Below, piece after piece: positions 21,273-30,768 of a stretch of DNA of 64,000 nucleotides; positions within the stretch are counted from its first letter, which is position 1, and every line of letters begins with the position of its first letter. The position numbers were made by a program, and so were the translations under genes. The notes beneath the pieces are model-generated. The model did no database searches. It saw only the letters and a program-made list of their open reading frames with translations, and was not told the DNA's origin. Source of the DNA: Pseudomonadota bacterium (lineage in GTDB: Bacteria; Pseudomonadota; Alphaproteobacteria; Micavibrionales; UBA1664). The stretch is from positions 62,001 to 126,000 of the forward strand of contig RFNZ01000001.1 in NCBI GenBank assembly GCA_009926935.1. The letters run 5' to 3'.

Positions 21273-22622
21273 ATGTCCGTTCGTGTCCGTTTTGCTCCCT
21301 CGCCTACAGGCCTTATGCATGTTGGCAATGCCCGTACCGCTATCATCTGCTGGTTGTTCGCGCAGCGCCACAAGGGCTGGATGCTTTTGCGTATCGATGA
21401 CACCGACCTTGAACGCTCGAAAGACGAACTGACGGAAGCCATCAAGCGCGACCTCACTTGGCTCGGGATCGGCTGGGATGATTACGTACACCAAAAGCAC
21501 CGTATGGCACGCTATACGGATGTCATTGAAAAACTGAAGGCCGATGGCCGTCTTTATGCCTGCTATGAAACATCGGAAGAACTTGAACTTAAGCGCAAGG
21601 TGATGCTGGGCCGTAAAATGGCGCCTGTCTATGACCGTGCATCGCTTTCTCTCACGCCTGAGCAAAAAGCAAAATACGAGGCCGAGGGCCGTAAGCCACA
21701 CTGGCGCTTTAAGCTGGAGCATCGCCCGATTGTCTGGAACGACCTCATCCGAGGTGAAGTCAAGTTTGATGGTGCGCTGATGTCGGACCCTGTTCTCATC
21801 CGCGAGGACGGATCGCCGCTCTATCACCTATGCTCGGTCATCGACGATATCGATTACAAAATCACGCATGTCGTGCGTGGTGAAGACCATGTTTCCAATA
21901 CGGCATCCCATATCCAGATGTTCGAGGCGATTGAAGGCAAGGTACCGCATTTTGCGCATTTGCCTCTTATTTCGGATGCCGAGGGCGGTAAGCTTTCCAA
22001 GCGTCTTGGGTCCCTTGGCCTTCAGGATTTGCGTGATATTGAAGGCTTCGAGCCACAGACCATCATTTCCCTTATGGGCCGCCTTGGCACATCCGACCCT
22101 ATCGAACCGTTTTACGATGTGCAGGAAATTGCGAAGACCTTTGACTTCGATAAATTCGGCCGCGGTACACCGAAATTCGATGCCGAGGAACTCGTGCGCC
22201 TCAATGCCAAAATCATCCACGCCACGCCTTTCAGGGCCGTCAAAGACCGCCTGAGCGCGATGGTCGGCGGTGCCGCCGTCGATGAAGGTTTTTGGGAAGC
22301 CGTCCGCCCGAACATCGAACGCCTGCGTGATTTCAAGGATTGGTGGACCGTTGCCAAAGGCCCTGTATCCATTGTCGTGGCCCCCGAAGACAGAGAGTTC
22401 ATTACCAAAGTTGCTTCACTTTTGCCTGCGGGCGAGTTTTCAAAAGAGACCTGGAATGCTTGGCTTACGGCCATCAAGAGCAATACCGACCGCAAAGGCA
22501 AAGCGTTGTTCATGCCTATCCGCAAGGCCCTCACAGGTATGGAGCATGGGCCTGAACTGGATGCGCTCTTGCCGCTTATCGGGCGCGAACGGGCACTGGA
22601 ACGGCTTCAGGAAGCTGCGTAA
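21273..22622 (+). CDS. gltX: Glutamyl-tRNA synthetase
   Basis: VRFAPSPTGLMHVGNARTAI; GGKLSKRLGSLGL. Confidence 0.96.
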   Translation: MSVRVRFAPSPTGLMHVGNARTAIICWLFAQRHKGWMLLRIDDTDLERSKDELTEAIKRDLTWLGIGWDDYVHQKHRMARYTDVIEKLKADGRLYACYETSEELELKRKVMLGRKMAPVYDRASLSLTPEQKAKYEAEGRKPHWRFKLEHRPIVWNDLIRGEVKFDGALMSDPVLIREDGSPLYHLCSVIDDIDYKITHVVRGEDHVSNTASHIQMFEAIEGKVPHFAHLPLISDAEGGKLSKRLGSLGLQDLRDIEGFEPQTIISLMGRLGTSDPIEPFYDVQEIAKTFDFDKFGRGTPKFDAEELVRLNAKIIHATPFRAVKDRLSAMVGGAAVDEGFWEAVRPNIERLRDFKDWWTVAKGPVSIVVAPEDREFITKVASLLPAGEFSKETWNAWLTAIKSNTDRKGKALFMPIRKALTGMEHGPELDALLPLIGRERALERLQEAA

Positions 22623-22923
22623 CATCGTCGTTCGCACCTTCGAGCTTTTTCAGATTGAGACTTTCTTCGCGGCGTTTGCGACGGCGGTCGCCTTTGATGA
22701 GGCCGCGTATGTTGATAGAAATCAGTAGCGCGTTATAGACGATAAAACCTGTTTGGTGACTCATCACTGCAACTACCATTGCGCAAGCGCAGGCTATTAT
22801 TCCCAGCATAAAACCCAAACGTAGTTTTTGGTCAGAAAAGAAATAGCTGGCTGTCGTGCCAATCAGCATTGTTATCCAGTCGAGGCCGTAATAAGGGCCG
22901 ATCAGTGCGAGCAGCGTGTCCAT
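22576..22923 (-). CDS. Small multi-TM membrane protein of unknown function
   Basis: Hydrophobic segments; overlaps gltX 3' end convergently. Confidence 0.55.
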   Translation of the reverse strand: MDTLLALIGPYYGLDWITMLIGTTASYFFSDQKLRLGFMLGIIACACAMVVAVMSHQTGFIVYNALLISINIRGLIKGDRRRKRREESLNLKKLEGANDDVTQLPEAVPVPVRAR

Positions 22924-22973
22924 GCCCTCACCTTATAGAAAATTACTTATGAAAATGTTAATTTTGGCAGCTA

Positions 22974-25900
22974 TTAGGCTACTTTTTCCAGCCGTTTATC
23001 GGCCAAAACCGCCAGCTCAGCCGCTATGGACAGCGCGCCGGCAAGGCGCTGGGCAGGGTTGGTATAAGCCCTTGTATAAACCAGCTTCTGGTCGGGCCTG
23101 AGGCGCACCGTGGCCGCCTTTTGAGCCATCATGGCTATCACGCCTTCGGGGTTGGGCGGCGTGTTGCCCCTGAATGCCACCACAACGCCTTTCGGGCCCA
23201 CATCAAGGCTATCGATGCCTGCCTTTTTGCACAGAGCTTTGATGGTCGTGAGCTTCAGCAGGTTTTCGACATCGGGCGGGATGGGGCCGAAGCGGTCTAT
23301 CAGCTCGGCTGCAAAGGCCTCGACTTCGTGTTCATCGGCCAGTGTTGCCAAGCGGCGATAGAGTGACATGCGCACGTTGAGATCCGCCACATAACTTTCA
23401 GGAATGAGAACCGAGATACCGAGATTGATGGATGGCGACCAGCCAATATCGAGCGGCGCGCTTTCAAGCCCGGTGCCATTTCGTGCGGCCTCTACCGCTT
23501 CTTCCAGCATCTGCTGGTACAATTCCACGCCCACTTCCCTGATATGGCCATGCTGTTGCTCGCCCAGCAAGTTGCCGGCACCGCGAATATCCATGTCGTG
23601 GCTGGCGAGTTGAAAGCCACTCCCTAAGCTATCCAGCATACCAATCACCTCAAGGCGTTTGGTGGCGGTTGGCGTGAGCAGCGCATCCGGCTTCCAGGTA
23701 AGATACGCAAAAGCCCGAAGTTTCGAACGGCCCACGCGGCCGCGTATCTGGTACAACTGCGCAAGCCCGAACAAATCAGCGTGATACACAATCAGCGTGT
23801 TGGCGGTTGGTACATCAAGGCCCGATTCAATGATGTTGGTTGCCATCAGCACTTCGTATTGGCGGTCATAGAAGGCTGTCATTCGCGCTTCCAGTTCAGC
23901 GGGCGGCAGCTGGCCGTGGGCCGTGATGATTTTGACTTCGGGCACCAGCGCCTTGAGCTGTTCTTCCATTTCCTCGAGGTCTTTTATGCGCGGGCACACA
24001 AAGAAGGATTGGCCGCCCCTATAATGTTCACGCAAAATGGCTTCCCGCACCACCAGCGCATCGTATGGCATGACCGATGTGCGCACGGCCAGCCTGTCAA
24101 CCGGCGGGGTTGTAATCAGCGACATATCGCGCACGCCTGTTAATGCCAGTTGCAGCGTGCGCGGGATGGGCGTGGCAGTTAGCGTCAACACGTGCACATC
24201 GCGGCGCAGGTCTTTCAGCTTTTCTTTTTGTTTCACACCGAAATGCTGTTCTTCATCGACGATCACGAGGCCCAGATTTTTGAATTCAATCGATTCCGCC
24301 AGCAGCGCGTGCGTACCAATCACAATGTTGACCTTGCCTTCTTTTAATTCTTCTTTCGTGCGTTTGGCATCGGTCGATGATACAAAACGCGAGAGTTGCG
24401 CGATACGCACGGGGAAGCCCGCAAAGCGGCGGGTAAAGTTTTCGGTGTGCTGGCGGGCCAGCAAGGTTGTGGGGGCAACCACCGCCACCTGCCCGCCTGC
24501 CATGGCGACCACAGCTGCGGCCCTGAGTGCCACTTCCGTTTTACCAAAGCCAACATCGCCGCAGACTAATCTATCCATCGGGCGGCCTGATTTTAAATCG
24601 GCTATGGCTTCCGTGATACTGCGTTGCTGGTCTTCCGTTTCGTGGTAGGGGAAGCGCGCGGCAAATTCATCGTAGGCCGTACCCGCCACATCGAACACAT
24701 CCGCTTTTTTAACCGCGCGGGCGGCGGCAATTTCCAGCAGTTTGCCGGCAATCGCCAGCAGGTCTTTTTTGATGCGGGCTTTGCGCGATTGCCAACCGGC
24801 ACCGCCCAGTTTATCAAGCTGCACCGTGCCTTCATCATGGCCGAAGCGGCTAAGCATCTCGATATTTTCAACCGGCAGGAATAACCTGTCGCCGCCTTCG
24901 TAACTTAGCTTCAGGCAATCGTGCAGGGTCCCGAGCGCCTTAACTGTTTCGAGGCCCTCAAACCGCCCGATACCGTGTTCAACGTGTACGACCAAGTCGC
25001 CAGGGTTAAGCGATGACACTTCCCGCAAAAAGGCATCGGCTTTGCGTTTTTGGCCGCGGCCCTTGCGCGCCAGTCTATCGCCTAAAATATCCTGTTCGGT
25101 TACAACCGCGATACGGTCATTCACAAAACCGTGTTCGAGCGCGAGTATCACAAGGTTCGCTTTGATGCCCGCTTGGTCCAGCAAAGTCTTCAGGCGCTCT
25201 TTTGAGCCTTCAGAGTAACAAGCGATATAGACTTTCTTTTTATCGGCCTGTAGGGCCGATACATACGCCGCCACTTCCTTGAACAGTTGTGCGCCTTGCT
25301 GTGCGCGTACATCCAGAAAATCCCGCCCGCGTTTGGCGCCGCCCACGCCCGCAAAGGGTGTCAGTATGGTGGCGTTATCCACAAACCCTTTCCATTCCGT
25401 TTCGCTTAAAAATAGCGTTTCGGGCGGCACGGGTTTGTAGTGCGTTATATCCTTCTGTGACTTCAGCAGCGTTACACGGGCCTGATATAAATCGGCCACT
25501 TGTGCGGCACGTTCGTGCGCGGCTTCCATCGCCTGATGGTCGAGCGTTATTTCGGCCTGCGGCAGATAATCAAATACGGTTTCAAGATGGTCATGGAACA
25601 GGGGCAGCCAATGTTCCTGCCCGGCATAGCGGCGGCCCTCGGAGATGCTTTCATAAAGCGCATCGTCCTTTACCACGCCAAAGCGCTCGCGGTAGTTTTT
25701 GCGGAAGCGTTCTATCGCGCCTTCCGTCAATAACACTTCAGCCACACCGCCGATGGAGAGCTGCGGCACGTCTTCGAGTGACCGCTGCGTTGCGGGGTCG
25801 AAGGCTTTCAGGGTTTCGACTTCATCGCCGAAAAAGTCGATGCGCACAGGGTTTTCGGCACCGGCCACAAATACATCCACAATACCGCCACGTACGGCGA

Positions 25901-26369
25901 ATTCACCGCCTTCGCGCACGACATCGGTGCGGGCGTAGCCGTGTTCGGCCATTGCCCTTAAAATAACATCCTGCTTTATCCGGATACCTTTTGTGATGGT
26001 GAGCGCGCCGCTTGCAACAGCTACCTTCGGTATCACGCGCTGGGTTGCCGCGTTGACGGATGTTAAGACCACCAGCGGCTTTCTGATGTCGCTTTGCAGG
26101 CGTGCAGCAAGCGCTGCCAGCGTGGCTACGCGGCGCCCAATAATATCGCTTTGTGGGGAAACGCGGTCGTAGGGCAGGCAATCCCACGCGGGGAATTCCA
26201 GCACGTCGATGTCCGGTGCAAAAAACTTCAGTAGTTCGGCTATGGTATGGATGCGTGTTTCGTCGAGCGCGATGTGGAGTGCCGTGCTGCCACGCCTTTG
26301 GGCCTCAAGGGCGCTTTCTTTTAAAACAAACGCCTCCTGCCCTTCGGGTACGCCTGCCAGCGTTTTCAT
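22974..26369 (-). CDS. mfd: Transcription-repair coupling factor
   Basis: LVCGDVGFGKTEVALRAA, DEEQHFGVKQKE, LTATPIPRTLQ, GRVGRSK; 1131 aa. Confidence 0.97.
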   Translation of the reverse strand: MKTLAGVPEGQEAFVLKESALEAQRRGSTALHIALDETRIHTIAELLKFFAPDIDVLEFPAWDCLPYDRVSPQSDIIGRRVATLAALAARLQSDIRKPLVVLTSVNAATQRVIPKVAVASGALTITKGIRIKQDVILRAMAEHGYARTDVVREGGEFAVRGGIVDVFVAGAENPVRIDFFGDEVETLKAFDPATQRSLEDVPQLSIGGVAEVLLTEGAIERFRKNYRERFGVVKDDALYESISEGRRYAGQEHWLPLFHDHLETVFDYLPQAEITLDHQAMEAAHERAAQVADLYQARVTLLKSQKDITHYKPVPPETLFLSETEWKGFVDNATILTPFAGVGGAKRGRDFLDVRAQQGAQLFKEVAAYVSALQADKKKVYIACYSEGSKERLKTLLDQAGIKANLVILALEHGFVNDRIAVVTEQDILGDRLARKGRGQKRKADAFLREVSSLNPGDLVVHVEHGIGRFEGLETVKALGTLHDCLKLSYEGGDRLFLPVENIEMLSRFGHDEGTVQLDKLGGAGWQSRKARIKKDLLAIAGKLLEIAAARAVKKADVFDVAGTAYDEFAARFPYHETEDQQRSITEAIADLKSGRPMDRLVCGDVGFGKTEVALRAAAVVAMAGGQVAVVAPTTLLARQHTENFTRRFAGFPVRIAQLSRFVSSTDAKRTKEELKEGKVNIVIGTHALLAESIEFKNLGLVIVDEEQHFGVKQKEKLKDLRRDVHVLTLTATPIPRTLQLALTGVRDMSLITTPPVDRLAVRTSVMPYDALVVREAILREHYRGGQSFFVCPRIKDLEEMEEQLKALVPEVKIITAHGQLPPAELEARMTAFYDRQYEVLMATNIIESGLDVPTANTLIVYHADLFGLAQLYQIRGRVGRSKLRAFAYLTWKPDALLTPTATKRLEVIGMLDSLGSGFQLASHDMDIRGAGNLLGEQQHGHIREVGVELYQQMLEEAVEAARNGTGLESAPLDIGWSPSINLGISVLIPESYVADLNVRMSLYRRLATLADEHEVEAFAAELIDRFGPIPPDVENLLKLTTIKALCKKAGIDSLDVGPKGVVVAFRGNTPPNPEGVIAMMAQKAATVRLRPDQKLVYTRAYTNPAQRLAGALSIAAELAVLADKRLEKVA

Positions 26370-26623
26370 GCGGCAAGCTCGTGTTTTAAAAACAGTTCCA
26401 GTACCGCGCTTTGCTCTTCTACGGGCGGGGCCATGCGTTTACACTTCCAGTCGTATAAATCGGGGTCCTGGCAGGTTAGTAGCTGCTCGTATTCATCGAG
26501 AGCGGTTTTGTCCATGTTTGGTACATGCGCATCGGCAAAGGTACCCATGAGCATATCCATTTCACGGGTGCCCCTGTGCCAGGAGCGGAAAATAAGCATG
26601 CGGCGGCGTTCTTCAATGGTCAT
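26366..26623 (-). CDS. sdhE: Succinate dehydrogenase assembly factor SdhE
   Basis: RRMLIFRSWHRGTREMDMLMGTFAD. Confidence 0.9.
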   Translation of the reverse strand: MTIEERRRMLIFRSWHRGTREMDMLMGTFADAHVPNMDKTALDEYEQLLTCQDPDLYDWKCKRMAPPVEEQSAVLELFLKHELAA

Positions 26624-26660
26624 AGCGTTCTAGATAATCACTCTTTATATTGTTGTCCAC

Positions 26661-28745
26661 ATGCGCCCGTTGGTTCTTGATACTTTATTCCGCTCTATCC
26701 GCACGCTTTCCGGTGTGGGGCCCAAGCACGCCAAGGCTTTTGAAAAGCTTCTGGGTGGTGAGCGCATTATCGACCTGTTGTGGCACAAGCCGCTCGATAT
26801 TATTGACCGCCGCCATTCCCCCAAGCTTCGGGACGCGAAGGCCGGGCAGGTTGTTACCACGACCGTTACCATTTTGCAGCACCAGTTGCCCAAGCGCCGC
26901 GGCTTACCTGCGCGAGTTGTCGCGAGCGATGATACGGCGACACTTGACCTCGTCTTCTTTAACGCGCATCGCGACTGGATTGAAAAGACATACCCCGTTA
27001 ATGCGCAGGTCGTCATTTCTGGCCGTGTCGAGCCTTACAACAACCGTTTGCAAATGGTGCACCCCGACCATGCGGGCAAACCTGAAGACCTTGCCAGCAT
27101 TGCCAAAATCGAACCCATCTACCCCATGACAGCGGGTATTGGCCCCAAGCAATTGGCAAAGCCGATGGACGAAGCGCTGAAGGTGCTGCCCGACTTGCCT
27201 GAATGGCTTGACGCGCCTTTGGTACAATCCCGCAACTGGCCTACGTGGAAGGCCGCTATGCAGGCTTTGCACGCGCCCGAAAGCGCGGCAGATTTCGAGC
27301 CCACAACACCCGTGCGCCAGCGCCTGGCCTATGATGAACTGCTGGCGCGACAGCTTGCGATGCAGATGGTGCGCCTGCGTATAAAAAAACTGAAAGGCCG
27401 TGCGTTCAGTATCGATACGGCTTTACGTACACGGTTTTTGAAATCGCTCCCGTTTGAAATGACGGGCGCGCAAACAATGGCCATCGCCGATATCGATGCC
27501 GATATGGCCGAACCATCACGCATGTTGCGGCTGTTGCAGGGCGATGTGGGCAGCGGCAAAACCGTTGTGGCCATGGCCGCGCTTTTGAATGCGGTTGGTG
27601 CCGGTGCGCAAGGGGCCATCATGGCCCCTACCGAAATACTGGCGCGGCAACACGCTGAAACACTGGGGCCGATTGCATCCGCCATCGGCGTTTCTATTGC
27701 GGTGCTGACGGGCCGTGATAAGGGCAAACAGCGCGAGGCGATTGCCGAGGCTATCCGCAGCGGTGCTGCGCAAATCATTATTGGCACGCATGCCCTCTTT
27801 CAGGAAGATGTCGCCTTCAAAGATTTGGGCCTCGTGATTATCGATGAACAGCACCGCTTTGGAGTGCATCAGCGTTTGATGTTATCCGACAAGGGCGTGG
27901 CGCCCGACGTACTGGTGATGACGGCCACGCCCATTCCACGCACGCTTACTCTTACGTTATATGGCGATATGGATGTCAGCCGCCTTCATGAAAAACCGCC
28001 AGGGCGCAAACCGGTCGATACGCGGCTTCTGTCAATAGACCGGATTGGCGATGTTGTCGCCGGCCTTAAGCGCAAAATTGCAACAGGTGCCCGTGCCTAC
28101 TGGGTTTGCCCGCTTGTCGAGGAATCGGAATTGATTGATTTAGCCGCCGCGACCGAGCGCCATGCCGATTTGCAGCAGCATTTTGGGGCCCGCGTCGGCC
28201 TTCTCCACGGCAAGATGAAACCGACGGATAAAGACAAAGTCATGGCCGCTTTCATGGCAGGCGAGCTTGATGTACTTGTGGCTACGACCGTCATTGAAGT
28301 TGGCGTCAATGTGCCTGAAGCCACAGTGATGGTGATTGAACATGCCGAACGGTTTGGCTTGGCCCAACTACACCAGCTGCGCGGGCGTGTGGGGCGTGGG
28401 CTTGATGCATCGGCGTGTATTTTGCTTTACACCGCGCCTTTATCGGAGATGGGCAAGCAGCGCCTTTCTGTGATGCGCGATACGGAAGACGGTTTTCTGA
28501 TAGCCGAGAAAGACCTTGAACTGCGCGGTGCGGGTGAGTTGCTTGGCACGCGCCAGAGCGGCCTTCCCGCCTTCCGCATGGCGGATGTTGAGGCGCACGG
28601 CGATTTGATGCAGATGGCGCATACGGAAGCAAAGCTCATAGCCGAGCGCGACCCGATGCTGACATCGCGCCGCGGCGAGGCGCTCAAGGCGCTTTTATAC
28701 CTGTTCTCGCAAGATCAGGCGATACAGACGATACGGTCAGGGTAA
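26661..28745 (+). CDS. recG: ATP-dependent DNA helicase RecG
   Basis: LLQGDVGSGKTVVAMAALL, IDEQHRFGVHQR, TATPIPRTL, LELRGAGELLGTRQSG. Confidence 0.97.
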   Translation: MRPLVLDTLFRSIRTLSGVGPKHAKAFEKLLGGERIIDLLWHKPLDIIDRRHSPKLRDAKAGQVVTTTVTILQHQLPKRRGLPARVVASDDTATLDLVFFNAHRDWIEKTYPVNAQVVISGRVEPYNNRLQMVHPDHAGKPEDLASIAKIEPIYPMTAGIGPKQLAKPMDEALKVLPDLPEWLDAPLVQSRNWPTWKAAMQALHAPESAADFEPTTPVRQRLAYDELLARQLAMQMVRLRIKKLKGRAFSIDTALRTRFLKSLPFEMTGAQTMAIADIDADMAEPSRMLRLLQGDVGSGKTVVAMAALLNAVGAGAQGAIMAPTEILARQHAETLGPIASAIGVSIAVLTGRDKGKQREAIAEAIRSGAAQIIIGTHALFQEDVAFKDLGLVIIDEQHRFGVHQRLMLSDKGVAPDVLVMTATPIPRTLTLTLYGDMDVSRLHEKPPGRKPVDTRLLSIDRIGDVVAGLKRKIATGARAYWVCPLVEESELIDLAAATERHADLQQHFGARVGLLHGKMKPTDKDKVMAAFMAGELDVLVATTVIEVGVNVPEATVMVIEHAERFGLAQLHQLRGRVGRGLDASACILLYTAPLSEMGKQRLSVMRDTEDGFLIAEKDLELRGAGELLGTRQSGLPAFRMADVEAHGDLMQMAHTEAKLIAERDPMLTSRRGEALKALLYLFSQDQAIQTIRSG

Positions 28746-28762
28746 TGCGCTTAAGGGCAAAG

Positions 28763-29005
28763 TTACATTAGCCTTTTTCTACTGAAAGCTTTTCCAGAAT
28801 GGCTTCTTAGATATCGCTCAAAATCCAGTGCCTTATGTTTATCTTCAAAAGCGCAATACCAAATGAGTTTCCAGGGCCCGTATTTTGAAGTATGCGTGGA
28901 TTTACCTTCGTTATGTTCCTGAATGCGTCTTTTTAAATCTTTAGATGCGCCGACATATTCTTGATTAGCTACATTTACACTTTTGATAATGTAAACATAC
29001 CACAT
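28763..29005 (-). CDS. GIY-YIG superfamily small endonuclease-like protein
   Basis: MWYVYIIKS...YVGASKDLKRRIQEHNEGK...KALDFERYLRS. Confidence 0.85.
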   Translation of the reverse strand: MWYVYIIKSVNVANQEYVGASKDLKRRIQEHNEGKSTHTSKYGPWKLIWYCAFEDKHKALDFERYLRSHSGKAFSRKRLM

Positions 29006-29022
29006 GAGGTTGAATCTTTCTG

Positions 29023-29057
29023 CCCTTGCTTCGCTTCACTTTGAAGCTTCGCAGGGC
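29023..29057. repeat. Imperfect hairpin between GIY-YIG gene and tRNA-Lys
   Basis: gcccttgcttcgcttcactttgaagcttcgcagggc. Confidence 0.5.
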
Positions 29058-29090
29058 ACTGCTTCGGCCTAACGTGCTACTTTGGCTGCG

Positions 29091-29120
29091 CCACGCGTAG
29101 CCCGTAAGGGCGAAGCGTGG
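29091..29120 (-). repeat. Hairpin overlapping the CCA end of tRNA-Lys
   Basis: ccacgc gta gccc gtaa gggc gaa gcgtgg. Confidence 0.75.
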
Positions 29121-29193
29121 TGATCGCCCCGGGGATCGAACCCGGGACCTACTGATTAAAAGTCAGTTGCTCTACCGGCTGAGCTAGGCGATC
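29118..29193 (-). tRNA. tRNA-Lys (anticodon TTT), CCA encoded
   Basis: Reverse complement GATCGCC TA GCTC...ACTGA CTTTTAA TCAGT...CCGGG TTCGATC CCCGG GGCGATC A CCA; all stems pair. Confidence 0.96.
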
Positions 29194-29221
29194 CCAAAAG
29201 AAGTGCCCTTACATAAACACT

Positions 29222-29713
29222 TTATTTCACGGCTTCAAGTATTTTCTCTTGGGTCGCCGGGGTCACAAAAGGCGAGATATCGCCGCCCAACCGCGCGATT
29301 TCCTTGAGAAAGGAGGAGGAAACGAACTGCCATTTGTCCGATGCCATCAGGAAAACCGTCTCAATATCGGGGGCTAGTCTTGCGTTCATGCCTGTCATCT
29401 GGAATTCGTATTCAAAGTCGGATACGGCCCTCAGGCCCCTGAAAATAATGCCAGCGCCCTTCTGGCGGGCAAATTCGACCAGTAGGGTATCGAAGGTTTC
29501 GACCGTTATTTCGCACTTGGCCCCTTCAAGATTTTTAATATCGGTTTCCAGCATGGACAGGCGGTCTGCCAGCTTGAACATGGGCTTTTTATTTGGGTTT
29601 GTGGCGACCGCCACAATCAGATGGTCCACAAGGCCCGAGCAGCGCTTGATAATATGCAAGTGCCCCTTGGTAATGGGGTCAAAGGTACCGGGGTAGATGC
29701 CAATCCTCTTCAT
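29222..29713 (-). CDS. coaD: Phosphopantetheine adenylyltransferase
   Basis: MKRIGIYPGTFDPITKGHLHIIKR; FVSSSFLKEIARLGGD. Confidence 0.95.
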   Translation of the reverse strand: MKRIGIYPGTFDPITKGHLHIIKRCSGLVDHLIVAVATNPNKKPMFKLADRLSMLETDIKNLEGAKCEITVETFDTLLVEFARQKGAGIIFRGLRAVSDFEYEFQMTGMNARLAPDIETVFLMASDKWQFVSSSFLKEIARLGGDISPFVTPATQEKILEAVK

Positions 29714-29792
29714 GGTCGCCTTTAAAGCACGAAAAACCAGCCCCCGCAATATTTCTATCACTCTAAGCCCTTGTTTGTGCTAGATAAGCCCG

Positions 29793-30680
29793 ATGACTGA
29801 AGCCTTTATCACCATGCTGTGCGAGGACGGCTGGGCGGATTACGCCCTTCTCGACAGCGGCCATGGCCGCAAATTGGAGCGTTATGGCCGGATTATCGTC
29901 GACAGGCCCGAACCGCAGGCCCTTTGGGCACCGGCCCTTCCTGAAGCGCGCTGGGCCGAGGCACAGGCCGTTTTCAAAAACGCATCCGAACGCGAGGAAG
30001 ACGATAACGGCCAATGGGATTTCCTGATTAAAAACCCGCCCGAGACATGGCCTTTGCACGTTGAAGGCGTGACCATGCTTTCGCGCTTTATGGCGTTTAG
30101 GCATATGGGCCTCTTCCCCGAGCAGCGCCCGCACTGGATCTGGATGAAAGATCGTATTGCAGGCCGCCCCTTAAAAATCTTGAACCTGTTTGCGTATACG
30201 GGCGCAGCCAGTTTGATTGCGGCCAAAGCGGGCGCGATTGTCACGCATGTTGACGCATCCAAAAAAGCGATCCAGTGGGCGAAGGATAACCAAATCGCAT
30301 CCAAAATCGACGAAAAATCGATCCGCTGGATTTGCGAGGATGCCCGCAAATTTGTTCAACGCGAACTGCGCCGCGGCAACAAATATGACGGCATTTTACT
30401 GGACCCGCCGCGCTATGGCCGTGGCACGGACGGCGAGGTCTGGAAATTCGAGACCGATGCAGCCCCCTTGCTGCGCGACTGCGCGGCGCTGTTATCGGAC
30501 GATGCATCGTTCATGATTTTTACAGCGTATGCGTTGCGCCTTTCATCGATTGCGCTTGCACACATGATGGCCGATGTTGCGCCCACACGCGGCGGCATCG
30601 ATTACGGCGAATTGGTGCTGGTGGACGAAACCGCGACCAAATCCCTGCCCACATCGCTTTACGCACGGTGGAGCGCATGA
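29793..30680 (+). CDS. Class I SAM-dependent (rRNA) methyltransferase, RlmI-like catalytic region
   Basis: LKILNLFAYTGAASLIAAKAGA.VTHVDASKKAIQWAKDN; ILLDPPRYGRG. Confidence 0.85.
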   Translation: MTEAFITMLCEDGWADYALLDSGHGRKLERYGRIIVDRPEPQALWAPALPEARWAEAQAVFKNASEREEDDNGQWDFLIKNPPETWPLHVEGVTMLSRFMAFRHMGLFPEQRPHWIWMKDRIAGRPLKILNLFAYTGAASLIAAKAGAIVTHVDASKKAIQWAKDNQIASKIDEKSIRWICEDARKFVQRELRRGNKYDGILLDPPRYGRGTDGEVWKFETDAAPLLRDCAALLSDDASFMIFTAYALRLSSIALAHMMADVAPTRGGIDYGELVLVDETATKSLPTSLYARWSA

Positions 30681-30687
30681 AAAAATT

Positions 30688-30766
30688 TAAACCACTAAGA
30701 TCACTAAGTACACTAAGAAAGTGTACACTGTGTTTCTTAGTGTTCTTTGTGTGCTTAGTGGTTAAA
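30688..30766. repeat. Inverted repeat with 9-nt-periodic arms (cactaagNN units)
   Basis: tttaaaccactaagatcactaagtacactaagaaa...tttcttagtgttctttgtgtgcttagtggttaaa immediately 5' of the SpoU gene. Confidence 0.9.
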
Positions 30767-30768
30767 AA

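Noticed and set aside
24037-24648. 203-aa plus-strand ORF
   Set aside because: Antisense to mfd in its conserved helicase domain; typical shadow ORF.
25289-25966. 225-aa plus-strand ORF
   Set aside because: Antisense to mfd; Arg/Pro-rich translation typical of a wrong frame.
29100-29193. Plus-strand reading giving ..VVIAPGIEPGTY..
   Set aside because: It is the reverse strand of the tRNA-Lys gene, a well-known spurious peptide.
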